Below, piece by piece: positions 1 to 8,277 of a stretch of 25,516 nt of DNA; the stretch's first letter is position 1, and every line of letters starts with the position of its first letter. The notes under the pieces are model-generated. The model did not search any database. It was not told the DNA's origin and saw only the letters and a list, made by a program, of their open reading frames with translations. The stretch spans positions 1-25,516 of the IMG/VR virus record IMGVR_UViG_3300042566_000237; one strand, written 5' to 3'. The DNA is from a virus. The position numbers and the translations under genes are program-made.

Positions 1-637
1 TTGCCAAGAGGCCACGGGTGCCAGAACGGCCACTGGCTTCAACGGCGTTGGGCAAAGTGCCACCGCCCAAGGAGCCGATGACCTCGCCTACCACGCGTCC
101 GGTATCGCCGCCAACATACTCACCAACATCGCCGCCAGCGTACTGGCCCAAAACAGACGCGACCGCAGAGGGCACCTCCCGAGCAAGCGTGGCCATGCGG
201 CCCGTATTAGAGAAGGCGTATCCGCCCGCAAGGCCACCGCCAATGGCTTCTAGTACATCAGTGCCGAACCCGGCGTCGTGAGGCCGCGCATCAAGACCCA
301 ACGTGTCCTGAATACCCTGTGTGACACCGCCGAAATTCGTCTCGTTGCCAGCCAGCTTGTCGTAGCCCCACTTTGCGGCGTCTCCTACGAAGCCCGGCAG
401 CGACGTGACACCGCGTGCCAGCGGTGCCATCACGTTGTCGTCGGCCCAGACGGCGGCTTCCACAGCGGGTCGCGCCCAGTCTGCTACAGGCACGTCATAC
501 TGGCCCCCGAACGGCCCAACGAGCCGAACGGAGTTGGGGTCTTGCGCCGGAACCTGCGGAATACCCGTCGTCAGGTCATCAAACGCGCCATTAGCGGCTC
601 TTGGAACGTCTGCCAGAAGATCATCAAACGCGCCCAT
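1..637 (-). CDS. Partial internal virion / DNA-ejection-type protein (N-terminal part)
   Basis: An open frame runs from an ATG at 637 through the left edge of the window with no stop, so at least 212 residues of a longer protein are present. The start is firm: GGAGG lies 6 bases upstream, and the ATG shares its A with the TGA of the preceding gene (TGATG coupling). The N-terminus repeats a short motif (GAFDDL at about residues 2-7 and 18-23). It continues with aromatic and Gly/Ala-rich helical stretches such as SLPGFVGDAAKWGYDKLAG and GGDVGEYVGGDTGRVVGEV. That style is typical of the N-terminus of very large podovirus ejection or multi-domain (polyvalent) proteins, the position of T7 gp16. 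No catalytic domain (for example a transglycosylase) is visible in this part, so the function is inferred from position and style. Alternative: an unrelated long structural protein. Confidence 0.72.
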   Translation of the reverse strand, partial: MGAFDDLLADVPRAANGAFDDLTTGIPQVPAQDPNSVRLVGPFGGQYDVPVADWARPAVEAAVWADDNVMAPLARGVTSLPGFVGDAAKWGYDKLAGNETNFGGVTQGIQDTLGLDARPHDAGFGTDVLEAIGGGLAGGYAFSNTGRMATLAREVPSAVASVLGQYAGGDVGEYVGGDTGRVVGEVIGSLGGGTLPNAVEASGRSGTRGLLA

Positions 638-2412
638 CACTGGCCTCCGATCATCTGGTTGAAGCGCGCCATAATCGCCGCCTTCCGCCGCTCCTTCTCA
701 GAGGATGGCAGGTTCGACGCGTCGATCTGCGCGATAGCCGCGTCGGCTTCCTGACGGAGCCGCACGCGGTCATTCTCGACCGGAGGCGGCGGGACGGTGC
801 CAGCACCGCCCGGCTGGGCTGACACGGCGTCAGCCGCAGGGTTGCCACCCATGATGATGCTCTGGATACCGTCGATGGTCATGCCCCTACGACGAGCTTC
901 AACCGCCATCGCCATCTTCTGGCGCTTAACAGCGACGGTCTGTTCGTCGTCACCATAGCGCGGGATCAAAGCCGCGATGTATTTCGGGTATTCGCTGATC
1001 GGAACCGCCGCGCCGCTTTCGTCGCGGAGGATGGCGTTCAGGAACGTCATCATGTTGGCTTCAAATTGCTGCCCGGCGGGATCGACGGTGCCGCGTGCCT
1101 TCGCCGCGCCCAACTGGATGGCAAAGTCCATGATACCGTCTTGTTCAGACGCCGAGTTGGCGAGCCGCGACAGCATGGAACCGCTGAAAGTGGGCTGATA
1201 CCCGCCGTTCAGCATTTCAATCATCTGCTGGAGGCTCTGATCCATGACTTGGAGGTACTGGCCCTTTTTGACAAGATGCTCGGCGGGCATCTCGGGCGTA
1301 CCCTGCCTGATGCGCCGCACAGCGGTGCCGCTGCCGTCCACCACCATGACAGGCTGGCCGGGCTGCGCCTGCGGCGAGGGCACCCATCCGGCCTGCGGGC
1401 CGCGCGGTCCCGTGGGCACCGGCCCTTGCGCGGGGGGCGGCGACACCGGCTGACCCGCGCCCGGAGGCGTGAAACCGCCCGGCGTGGCCGGATACACAGT
1501 CACGTCGTCAAGCGCGCCGCCCGGCCCCGAACGCACCTCGCGCTTCGGGCCGTAGAGTGTGTTCCACGCCCACTGGGCTTGCGCTTCGACTTCTGGCGGA
1601 ACGGGCTGGTTGCTGCGCACCATGTTCTGATAGTTGAACAGGATGTTGGCGGCCTGCGCTTCGATAGCGTTGCCCTGCAACGGGCCAGTGGTCGTGCCAG
1701 TGGTCGTGCCAGCAGCATTCGGGTCAGCCGGTGGCCGCACGATAAACTGCCCGTTCGCATCTGCTGGCACGTTCATGACACGCGCCTGATCCGGTGTCAG
1801 GAGAGTGCCGTTTTCGTTGATCGGGATAGCCTCTTTCAACTTGGCCGCTTCGGTTTCAGCCACGTTGAGCCGTCGCTGGTCTTCGGTCAGTGCGACCTTG
1901 GCGTCGGGGATTTGGCCCGTGAGCATCGTCTGCGTAGTGCGAGCGTCGAGTTCGTTGGTCGGCACGCCCCCGGCGTACACGTTCCCCATGCCGAGCGAAG
2001 CGTAGGCCGCGCTGAGAGCATCGTTCGGATTGCCACCGCGCATGATGGCATTCGTCGCGGCGGCCCGCGCGAAAGCGAGCTTCTTGTCGAGATTGTCGTC
2101 AGCCGGGTTGTCCATGCCGGGCATTGGCCCCGAAAAACTGGGGGTTGGACGCGGCGTTTCGATCTCAGCCGGAATGTTGAAGTTCCCCGGCTGGAATGTC
2201 GAATTGATCTGACCGATAAGTCCCTGCTGGGCGCTCTGCTGGGCGCGCATGTTCTGCAACTCAAGCTGCTTCTGAGCGTTCTCAGCTTGCATGCCCGCGA
2301 TACGCTGCTTGTAGGCGTAGGCTTCCCACTGCGACTTGGGATCGCTCATGAGGGCACCGCCCAGCGCCCCGAGCGCCTGACCGATACTGTCGTCTCGAAT
2401 GACCGTCGGCAT
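637..2412 (-). CDS. Internal virion protein (591 aa), ejection-complex candidate
   Basis: The start is the ATG at 2412 (MPTVIRDDS), with AAGG 7 bases upstream and only two bases after the stop of the previous gene. Residues 1-70 are helical and Gln/Ala-rich, as in phage ejection proteins. The middle (about 210-370) is a Pro/Gly/Thr-rich, probably disordered linker that includes a Thr/Gly repeat from a 12-bp DNA duplication. The C-terminal third has a pattern I recognise from podovirus internal proteins: a block around LGAAKARGTVDP, then LRDESGAAVPISEYPKYIA and a basic helix. By order (after the gp13- and gp14-type genes) it occupies the place of T7 gp15. Homology to T7 itself cannot be claimed from the sequence. 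It is translationally coupled to the next gene by TGATG. Confidence 0.82.
   Translation of the reverse strand: MPTVIRDDSIGQALGALGGALMSDPKSQWEAYAYKQRIAGMQAENAQKQLELQNMRAQQSAQQGLIGQINSTFQPGNFNIPAEIETPRPTPSFSGPMPGMDNPADDNLDKKLAFARAAATNAIMRGGNPNDALSAAYASLGMGNVYAGGVPTNELDARTTQTMLTGQIPDAKVALTEDQRRLNVAETEAAKLKEAIPINENGTLLTPDQARVMNVPADANGQFIVRPPADPNAAGTTTGTTTGPLQGNAIEAQAANILFNYQNMVRSNQPVPPEVEAQAQWAWNTLYGPKREVRSGPGGALDDVTVYPATPGGFTPPGAGQPVSPPPAQGPVPTGPRGPQAGWVPSPQAQPGQPVMVVDGSGTAVRRIRQGTPEMPAEHLVKKGQYLQVMDQSLQQMIEMLNGGYQPTFSGSMLSRLANSASEQDGIMDFAIQLGAAKARGTVDPAGQQFEANMMTFLNAILRDESGAAVPISEYPKYIAALIPRYGDDEQTVAVKRQKMAMAVEARRRGMTIDGIQSIIMGGNPAADAVSAQPGGAGTVPPPPVENDRVRLRQEADAAIAQIDASNLPSSEKERRKAAIMARFNQMIGGQ
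1685..1712. repeat. 12-bp direct repeat inside the 591-aa gene
   Basis: Two adjacent copies of CCAGTGGTCGTG (1685-1696 and 1697-1708) plus a partial third encode the Gly-Thr-Thr-Thr repeat in the disordered linker. This looks like slippage-type expansion in a region tolerant of length change. Confidence 0.8.
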
Positions 2413-2414
2413 GT

Positions 2415-3092
2415 CTACACCTTCCCGCCCATATGGTTGCCCCACGCCTTGCCAGCTATGCCAGCCAGAGCGTTTCCGACGCCACTGGCGTAGTCCGTAA
2501 CGGGAGCCAACTGCATGGGCTGTACGTTCTGTGCGATCTGATACTGAGCGAGATTGCCCCGGCGCATGTTGTTTGCCAGATCGATGCCCTGCCCGCTTTC
2601 AGCAAAGATTTCGCTGTTACGCGCCGCGAGGCCATTGAAGCTGCCGCCATAGGAGTTGATGTCGGCCAGAGCTTTGATGCGGGCGCGGGCCTCCTGCGCG
2701 GCGGTCGTCAGTCGCTTGGCAACGTCAGTCTGGAACTCTTCGCCACCATCCTGCTGACCCGACAAAAGCGCCGCGTTGACGCTGGCCTTGTTCACGTCAG
2801 TGGCACCGCCATCGTAGTAGTCGGATAGACGCGCGCTTTCGGTTGTCTGGGCTTCTTTCTGCTGTTCAGCGCCGAGCTTTTCGAGAGAACCGTTACGGGC
2901 GGCGTCAGCCTGACGGCGAAGCTCCTCGTCCTTCTGCTGCGCCGCAAGCCGCTGCTGTTCCTGCCACCTGCGCCACTGTTCGTTGGCCGCATTCTGGTCC
3001 TGAATGGCTTGGTTCTGCTGATACATGCCATAGCCGGACGCGGCGAGCGACCCGACGGTGGCGACGGCTGCAAGAGAGAGCGGATCACACAT
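2415..3092 (-). CDS. Internal virion protein (225 aa), T7 gp14-like in position
   Basis: The start is the ATG at 3092 (MCDPLSLAAV), with GAGG 6 bases upstream. The MCDP plus small-residue/hydrophobic start (residues 1-25, Ala/Gly/Ser-rich, possibly membrane-active) is a recurrent signature of podovirus internal virion proteins. Residues 26-90 are a long Gln/Glu/Arg-rich amphipathic, coiled-coil-like helix. The rest is helical with a Gly/Ala-rich tail (about 202-215). It sits between two other ejection-type genes in one transcription unit, with gaps of 8 and 2 bases. In T7 the equivalent protein is ejected and inserts into the outer membrane; that role is an inference from order and composition. 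The exact family is not assigned. Confidence 0.85.
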   Translation of the reverse strand: MCDPLSLAAVATVGSLAASGYGMYQQNQAIQDQNAANEQWRRWQEQQRLAAQQKDEELRRQADAARNGSLEKLGAEQQKEAQTTESARLSDYYDGGATDVNKASVNAALLSGQQDGGEEFQTDVAKRLTTAAQEARARIKALADINSYGGSFNGLAARNSEIFAESGQGIDLANNMRRGNLAQYQIAQNVQPMQLAPVTDYASGVGNALAGIAGKAWGNHMGGKV

Positions 3093-3100
3093 AGTTCACC

Positions 3101-4144
3101 TCAACCAACCACTCGGCCCGAAGTCTGCGCGCCGGGCGGCGTACCCCAGTTCTGTTGATCGTTGTAGGCGCTGGCATAGTTGCTGGCACCGACCACGGCA
3201 TTCTTGAAGAGTTCACCCATGGGCGAGAACTCAGGCGTCGTGTTCTGAAGCGTGCGCACCGAGTTGGTAGCTGTATTCGCGGCGATAGTCGGGTCTTCCG
3301 TGGAATAAAGCTGCGTAAGCGCGGCGCTCTTCTGGGCCGCCACAGAGTTCTTCAACTGGGTCGTCGCGTTGTCAGCCTTGGAGCGGAGAAGCGCCTTGTT
3401 CATCGTGTTCTGGTACACGAGGTCAGCCACGTTCTCGCTCGCCATGCTCGACTGGAGGGTGCCAGCACGGGCATGGTCGAAGTTCAGGTTCGACTTAGCC
3501 TTGGTGAACTGCTTTTCAAGCTCGGGCATGTAATAACCGAGGGACGCCCTGCGGTACTTGTTGTAAAAGTTGTCGCCAAAACCGCCCTTGCGTTCACCAG
3601 TGTCGTATTTCTCCATATACTTTAGTTCGTCACCGGGCTTGTACTGCCTACCGTCCGGGCCAACGAGGACGTAGCTTGTGGTCGGAGCTTTGTTCTTGCC
3701 GGGAATTTTGAAGTCAGGAAAGCCCGGAATGGTGATGCCCGGGTTGCCGCTGCCGCCCGTAGTAATTTCCTTGACCGTAAAACCTTCCGGCAGCTTCAAT
3801 CCCGCGAAAGGATCGACGTTCTGGTTTTTCTTGCGGTCGATGATCGTATCAAGCCCGAAGAAATCATCATTCCAGAAGCCATCATCGGTGCTCTGGTTGT
3901 TGCCCTGCGAAGCCGAAAGCTGTGCCTGCCTTTTTGCAAGTGCTTCGTTAAAGGCTTTCCAATCATAAACAGCCTCTCGTTCCGCCATGACAGGCTTGCC
4001 GTCGAAGAGATTGTCGATAACGCGCGTACCCTTCCTCAACCGCTGCTGGCGCTCACGTTCCTTGCGCGCAGCTTCGGCAGCCATCTTCTTCTGGTAATCC
4101 AGAGCTTTTTTCGCTTCGTTATTGCTGCCGCCGCCGAAACACAT
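3101..4144 (-). CDS. Internal virion / structural protein starting MCFGGG (347 aa)
   Basis: The start is set by a strong GGAGG 7 bases before the ATG at 4144, inside the last 26 bases of the preceding gene. The N-terminus (MCFGGGSNNEAKKA) followed by a highly charged helix to about residue 45 (QRLRKGTRVIDNLFDG) is a pattern seen in podovirus structural proteins encoded just before the ejection proteins. Residues about 90-190 are Gly/Pro-rich, including the segment NPGITIPGFPDFKIPGKNK. Residues about 210-310 are helical and Asn/Gln/Ala-rich. I see no enzyme motif. It lies between the gp13-like and gp14-like genes, so it is probably a virion component or ejection protein. The specific role is unknown. 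Confidence 0.82.
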   Translation of the reverse strand: MCFGGGSNNEAKKALDYQKKMAAEAARKERERQQRLRKGTRVIDNLFDGKPVMAEREAVYDWKAFNEALAKRQAQLSASQGNNQSTDDGFWNDDFFGLDTIIDRKKNQNVDPFAGLKLPEGFTVKEITTGGSGNPGITIPGFPDFKIPGKNKAPTTSYVLVGPDGRQYKPGDELKYMEKYDTGERKGGFGDNFYNKYRRASLGYYMPELEKQFTKAKSNLNFDHARAGTLQSSMASENVADLVYQNTMNKALLRSKADNATTQLKNSVAAQKSAALTQLYSTEDPTIAANTATNSVRTLQNTTPEFSPMGELFKNAVVGASNYASAYNDQQNWGTPPGAQTSGRVVG

Positions 4145-4622
4145 TTTCGGGCCTCCAAACGTAAAGACTAAAATCCTCACGCTGGCGGCCGAACCCAGCT
4201 AGTACGGCCTCAAGTTCCATGCCGAGGCTCGGGAGCCACTTGGCGGTGTCAGCACGCTCCGTGAGAGCGGCGCACTCGGCCCGGTGATACCCACCTTCGA
4301 CAAGCGACGGGACTATAACCCGCCGCACGGTCTTTGTCATCGATTTTACGGCTTCCGGCCACCTTTCCGTGCCGAACGCCCAGACAGTTGCCACGCCCTT
4401 CCGAAGCATGTGGTAGCCCATGACGGAGATGGGCTCCCCGTCATCCGAAAAATGGGTGAAGGACATCCCCGGACGGTCTGCCGCCCACAGGAGTTCCCAG
4501 ACAAGGCGGTCCTCGTCGTCGTCGTCCCGCGTGGCAAAAATCTCCTTCCGGTCGATCTCGCGCATGTTCTGCACGATGTACCGGGAAGGCTCCGCACCGA
4601 TACCATTTACCCGGAAGCTCAC
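4119..4622 (-). CDS. Acetyltransferase-fold internal protein, T7 gp13-like (DUF2833-type)
   Basis: The reading frame extends upstream of 4622, but that part overlaps the tail nozzle gene. The likely start is the GTG at 4622, which overlaps the nozzle TGA (GTGA) and gives 167 residues (SFRVNGIGAEPSR...). No strong SD is present, so translation probably depends on coupling. The sequence has the layout of the DUF2833 / T7 gp13 family, which has a GNAT-like fold: an early NMREIDRKEIFA segment, a central GEPISVMGYHML strand pair, GVATVWAFGTERW, and a late WLPSLGMELEA segment. This family is found in podovirus genomes immediately before the ejection proteins, which is exactly the position here. I do not see a convincing acetyl-CoA loop, so catalysis is doubtful. 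The C-terminus overlaps the next gene by 26 bases. Confidence 0.78.
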   Translation of the reverse strand: MSFRVNGIGAEPSRYIVQNMREIDRKEIFATRDDDDEDRLVWELLWAADRPGMSFTHFSDDGEPISVMGYHMLRKGVATVWAFGTERWPEAVKSMTKTVRRVIVPSLVEGGYHRAECAALTERADTAKWLPSLGMELEAVLAGFGRQREDFSLYVWRPENVFRRRQQ

Positions 4623-6016
4623 GTTGTCACCGTTTCCGTATAGTGGATCATCAGGTTGCTCAGCGTACACTCTCCCGGCACCTGCGAACGCATCCGAACA
4701 GAAATGTGGGTGGAATGCCCCATCATGGCAAACTGGCCCGTCAGGAAGGTTGGCCCGGTGGTTGTACCCAAGAGGTCTTCGGCGGCAGTCTGGTGCGGGT
4801 TCAACCCAGCGTAAATAGCCCACGTACCCGTGGCAGAAAGGTCTACGCCATTGAACTGCTTGAACGTGGCTGGCTTCTGGAAACTCAGGTACGGCAGAAT
4901 GACCTCGACGGCGCAGCTATCGTAGATCGGCGCGCCCGGCCCGTTTCCATATCGGTAGATTTGGCCGGTCGAAGAACGGAGATACAGGAAAGCCCCGGCA
5001 GTCACGGCATCCACGATCTCAAAACCGGGCTCATAGACGCACCACGCCGAGATTTCAGGGCTGGGGTAGTTCGACAGAACCAAAACGCCCGTCTTCGTGA
5101 TAACCCAGTAGCGTCCGGTCAGCGGTTCCAGAAGGGAGATGGTCTTGCGCAGCGCGGAGGTGCCCGCAGCCATGAGGTCACGGACATAGGGGTCAACCGG
5201 AGAGCCGATGTCTGACACGGAGGCCGTGATGGACTGCATGCGGGCCTTGAGCGACCGGATACCATCTGGGGCCAGATAGAGCACGTCGCCGGAACCATAC
5301 TGGCGCACGCTGCGGGGAGCGTAAGTGCCAGCCTGACGGAGGGTCTGTATGTGCTGGCTCTTGTTCGGGTCAGGATCGATGAACCAAATCTGGCACGCCC
5401 GCTCGGAGAACACGGCCAGTTTGTCATAGTAGACCTCAATACCGACCAACGTGGACATTTCACTGTCTTCGGTAGCAAGGTTGATGAAGCCCGCGCCATC
5501 CGCTGCGGTCGCCCAGTCGGTGGGATCGCCCACCGCAGAGAAATAGAGGTATGAACCCTCGACGGTGTAAATTTTGGACTTATAGGTACGGCAGGAGATG
5601 CCTTTGGCACCAGTCACCAACGCGCCGTCATAGAAGCGATAGACGTTGCCGTCAGTGCCTTGCGCGATCACGAAGAACTTGCCGTTATATGTATCCCAGT
5701 CCAGTATTTCTGAGATACCCACGCCAGCGGGCATAGCGACCGAATGGACGCCAAGACGCGTGGGCGACGGCGTTACAGGCGTGCCGTTGGGGACCACAAC
5801 ATAGAGGTTATCGCCCATCGAATTTCCCAGCGACATCAAGCCTTGGGAGCCAGCCGGGGCGGTGAACGCATCCACAAACGCTTGCCGCTTTTCAATCTCA
5901 CCGCCCGGCGTCACGTGCGCATTCTTGAGCATGCGCAGCGTGCCAGCCGGGGCCGTGAGGGGTGACTTCCTCACGTCCATACCTGCGGCGAAGTTATCGA
6001 CTGAGTAGTACGGCAT
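4619..6016 (-). CDS. Tail nozzle / tail tubular protein B-like (465 aa)
   Basis: The ATG at 6016 opens MPYYSVDNFAAGMDVRKSP. That N-terminus, followed by LKNAHVTPGGEIEKRQAF, is characteristic of the podovirus nozzle and tail-stabilisation proteins, which begin by describing a per-feature offset strand and then form a beta-propeller. Repeated beta segments (YLYFSAVGDPTDW, DKLAVFSERACQIWF, DVLYLAPDGIRSL, GRYWVITKTG) fit a propeller. The length of 465 aa is shorter than T7 gp12 (about 790 aa) and close to P22 gp10. The protein would close the end of the tail and hold the DNA in. It follows the adaptor by 3 bases. The SD is weak (GGA), and the GTGA overlap couples it to the gp13-like gene. Confidence 0.85.
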   Translation of the reverse strand: MPYYSVDNFAAGMDVRKSPLTAPAGTLRMLKNAHVTPGGEIEKRQAFVDAFTAPAGSQGLMSLGNSMGDNLYVVVPNGTPVTPSPTRLGVHSVAMPAGVGISEILDWDTYNGKFFVIAQGTDGNVYRFYDGALVTGAKGISCRTYKSKIYTVEGSYLYFSAVGDPTDWATAADGAGFINLATEDSEMSTLVGIEVYYDKLAVFSERACQIWFIDPDPNKSQHIQTLRQAGTYAPRSVRQYGSGDVLYLAPDGIRSLKARMQSITASVSDIGSPVDPYVRDLMAAGTSALRKTISLLEPLTGRYWVITKTGVLVLSNYPSPEISAWCVYEPGFEIVDAVTAGAFLYLRSSTGQIYRYGNGPGAPIYDSCAVEVILPYLSFQKPATFKQFNGVDLSATGTWAIYAGLNPHQTAAEDLLGTTTGPTFLTGQFAMMGHSTHISVRMRSQVPGECTLSNLMIHYTETVTT

Positions 6017-6019
6017 GCG

Positions 6020-6733
6020 TTAGTCCGTGGGCGTTCGGAAGCGGCGGCTGTTGGTCGGGTTCAGGGCGGCGGCGATCTGGGCACCGCTCATGACCGGGAT
6101 TTCGCGCTTGTCCGAACTCTGGTTGGCGAGGAGCCTACGAAGGTACTGTTGGGCCTTCTGGAGCTTGAGGGGAGCGTTTTCTGCCTTCTGCGCGGCGAGA
6201 ATTTCAGCCGCCGCGTAGAGCGTGATGAGCGTGCTGTCGAGAACGCACACGTCCTCGTCCTTGACGAGTGGATTACAGGGGGCCTGACCGACGAAACGGA
6301 GCGTGCCGGTCTGGGTCGGCTGCGGGAGCACCCGGAACTGCCCGGCGGGCACCACCACACCCTTATTGATCTTTACGGAGTTGGCCCAGCGCACGACGGG
6401 CCAGCCGGGGGTCTGGTAATCGTTTGTGTGCCCCATATCGATCCCATAGAACACGGGATCGTACTGCCTGTTGTTCAGGACAAACACCTTGTTGATGTTG
6501 TCGAACGGCATATCAGCCGGATAGTCGTAAACCTGCTGACCCGCGAAGAGTTGCACCTCAGACTGGAACTCAAGGTGAGGCCAATCGTAGGCTTCCCAAA
6601 GTTCTTGCTGCTGCCGCGCCAGAATGAGGTCGTACTGACCCTGCGCGTTCACACCCTGTGCCACGTTGAGCGTCTGGCCGACTTCGGCGCGAAGCTGGCG
6701 ACGGAGTTCTTGAAGCTGGACGCCAACGGGCAT
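6020..6733 (-). CDS. Tail adaptor / gatekeeper, tail tubular protein A-like (237 aa)
   Basis: The ATG at 6733 has GAGGA about 7-8 bases upstream and lies three bases after the previous stop. The helical N-terminus (LQELRRQLRAEVGQT) leads into ARQQQELWEAYDWPHL. This helix-then-YDWP pattern is diagnostic of the tail tubular protein A / gp4-type adaptors that bind the portal and prolong the channel. A beta-rich centre follows (QVYDYPADMPFDNINKVFV, FRVLPQPTQTGTLRFVG), then a helical C-terminus with AAAEILAAQKAENAPLKLQ and a final flexible tail. Length and order (capsid, small protein, adaptor, nozzle) agree with the assignment. Confidence 0.88.
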   Translation of the reverse strand: MPVGVQLQELRRQLRAEVGQTLNVAQGVNAQGQYDLILARQQQELWEAYDWPHLEFQSEVQLFAGQQVYDYPADMPFDNINKVFVLNNRQYDPVFYGIDMGHTNDYQTPGWPVVRWANSVKINKGVVVPAGQFRVLPQPTQTGTLRFVGQAPCNPLVKDEDVCVLDSTLITLYAAAEILAAQKAENAPLKLQKAQQYLRRLLANQSSDKREIPVMSGAQIAAALNPTNSRRFRTPTD

Positions 6734-6736
6734 GAG

Positions 6737-7102
6737 TTATTCCTCGTCAGCCGTCAGCGGCGGAATGCTTGTCGTGCGACGAGAGGTCTTGGTGCCAGCT
6801 TTCGGATCGATTGTTTCTTCGCCCGGAGCGGAGGTGCCGGGCATCTCCATCTCCATGACAGGGCTCTTGCCCGGATAGATAAGCTCGACGGCTTGCGGGT
6901 CGTAGATGCCCGTAAGGCGCAGCTTTTCCTGCGAGGAGGTGGACTTTACGCTTTCAACGACTTCAATGTTGTAGACAGCTTCCTCTCCGTGGAGATGCTG
7001 GAGCAAGCCAATCTCAGGCCACGACACGGGGTTTGACTGACTACGCACCATGACGTTACCCACGTCACCCGCGATCATCACAAAGCAAGAGCAGATGTGC
7101 AT
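6737..7102 (-). CDS. Conserved hypothetical protein between capsid and tail adaptor (121 aa)
   Basis: The ATG at 7102 has GGAG 6 bases upstream. The protein has a short hydrophobic beta start and then WPEIGLLQHLHGEEAVYNI, followed by EKLRLTGIYDPQAVELIYPG. This pattern, in which a WPEI-type motif leads to an HG-dipeptide and then an EK-RL helix, recurs in small proteins encoded directly downstream of podovirus major capsid genes. The last 35 residues are Pro/Thr/Ser/Glu-rich and probably disordered. Function is unknown; candidates are a head-tail completion or minor capsid factor. Later ATGs (codons 9 and 18) are possible starts but lack an equally good ribosome site. Confidence 0.75.
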   Translation of the reverse strand: MHICSCFVMIAGDVGNVMVRSQSNPVSWPEIGLLQHLHGEEAVYNIEVVESVKSTSSQEKLRLTGIYDPQAVELIYPGKSPVMEMEMPGTSAPGEETIDPKAGTKTSRRTTSIPPLTADEE

Positions 7103-7121
7103 TTACTTCTCCATGAAGAGG

Positions 7122-7149
7122 AGACGGCGGGCAGTGTCGCCCGCCGTCT
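7122..7149 (-). terminator. GC-rich hairpin directly after the capsid gene
   Basis: An 11-bp perfect stem (7122-7132 with 7139-7149) around a 6-base loop lies 12 bases past the capsid stop. On the transcribed strand it is followed by TCCTCTTC rather than a true T-run, so it may be a partial terminator, or an mRNA 3'-end stabiliser that raises capsid expression over the downstream genes. Confidence 0.6.
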
Positions 7150-7160
7150 TTCGAGTTTCA

Positions 7161-8264
7161 CTACTTAATGTCGATGACGAGATGGCAGTTGGCCTGTGTC
7201 ATCACCATCTGGCCCGTGCTGGTGATCGAACGATACAGCACGAACTGGTTGGCCGGACGAGCCGGGGTGTGGTCCTTGCGCCACTCGTTCTCCATCGCCA
7301 TCAGGAACAGACGCTTGCTGTCGAACCAGTAGGCACGCTTGGAGAAGCCCATGTCGTCCAGCGTCGGATCGTACTGGATGGACTGGCCCGCAAAGGAGAG
7401 AGTGCCGACAGCGCCGTCGATGGACTTGTTGAAGCCCGTGTCAGAGTAGCCGCCGTTGGCACGGATTTCCTTTTCCATAGCGTCGAGGAACGCCGAGCCG
7501 CAGAGCATGGTGTCAGGCTGGCCGCCGTAGCGGATGAGCTGACGACGCTCATACTGTAGCACCTGCAACAGCGCGCCGCCATTCGTCGTGGCTGACGTTA
7601 CTGCGTCGCCGCCGTGTGCGGAAAGCGACGGGGTGGCCGTCACCTTGGCACCGAAGGCGGCAGTGCGGGCGCGGTTACGCCACCAGTTTACGTTCGCGCG
7701 GTCCAGACCGCCCGCAACGCCAACCGACGGATCGGCAGCAACGAGAAGCTGGATGCCAGCGAGGGCCTTCGGGTCGGCAGTTCCGTCGCCGTAAAGCAGG
7801 GTGTTCATGGAACGGGCATACTGCTCGCCAAGTTCACCGAGCTTGTCTTCAAGAAGCCCGACCAGCACCGTCATCTCGCGCTGCGAGTGGTTGCTGGTGC
7901 TTTCACCGTTGGTATCGACAACGGAGATGCCGTCGATCTTGAGTTCGGTGTGGGTCAGCGTCAGGCCGATGTGGTGCTCGCGCCACGGATAGTTCGCGCG
8001 CTTGATGTTGGCGGGCGTGAAGAAGTTCACGGTGTCATTGTGGGTGTAGCCCTTGATGACATCGTTGCCCGAGCCGTCGCCGTAGTTACCCTTGACGGCG
8101 AGGGAAATATTGCCCTTGCCACCGGGGAACGCCTTCTTCTTACGCTCCATCTTGTCGAGGAGCGGGCGGGCCTGAATGGTCTGGTTAAACAGGTCACCCT
8201 TGTTGAAGTAATAGTCCAACGCCGCGTTGGCGATGTTGGTGATTTCATTTGCGGTAAACGCCAT
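7161..8264 (-). CDS. Major capsid protein (367 aa)
   Basis: The ATG at 8264 has GAGG 8 bases upstream and lies 13 bases after the scaffold stop. The protein begins MAFTANEITNIANAALDYY and carries a segment FPGGKGNISLAVKGNYGDG. It continues with YPWREHHIGLTLTHTELK and a long central helix (VLVGLLEDKLGELGEQYAR), then beta and domain-A-like segments (RYGGQPDTMLCGSAFLDAM, FAGQSIQYDPTLDDMGFSK). The C-terminus is strand-rich (RPANQFVLYRSITSTGQMV). This is the arrangement of an HK97-fold capsid protein of the podovirus type. Placement after a scaffold gene and before the adaptor, and the hairpin after it, support the call. It is expected to be the most abundant virion protein. Confidence 0.92.
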   Translation of the reverse strand: MAFTANEITNIANAALDYYFNKGDLFNQTIQARPLLDKMERKKKAFPGGKGNISLAVKGNYGDGSGNDVIKGYTHNDTVNFFTPANIKRANYPWREHHIGLTLTHTELKIDGISVVDTNGESTSNHSQREMTVLVGLLEDKLGELGEQYARSMNTLLYGDGTADPKALAGIQLLVAADPSVGVAGGLDRANVNWWRNRARTAAFGAKVTATPSLSAHGGDAVTSATTNGGALLQVLQYERRQLIRYGGQPDTMLCGSAFLDAMEKEIRANGGYSDTGFNKSIDGAVGTLSFAGQSIQYDPTLDDMGFSKRAYWFDSKRLFLMAMENEWRKDHTPARPANQFVLYRSITSTGQMVMTQANCHLVIDIK

Positions 8265-8277
8265 CTCTTAATCCTCG

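Noticed and set aside
1066-2493. Long plus-strand frame of 475 codons
   Set aside because: It is antisense to the 591-aa and 225-aa genes, is His/Arg/Leu-rich with no family features, and arises from high GC and third-position bias.
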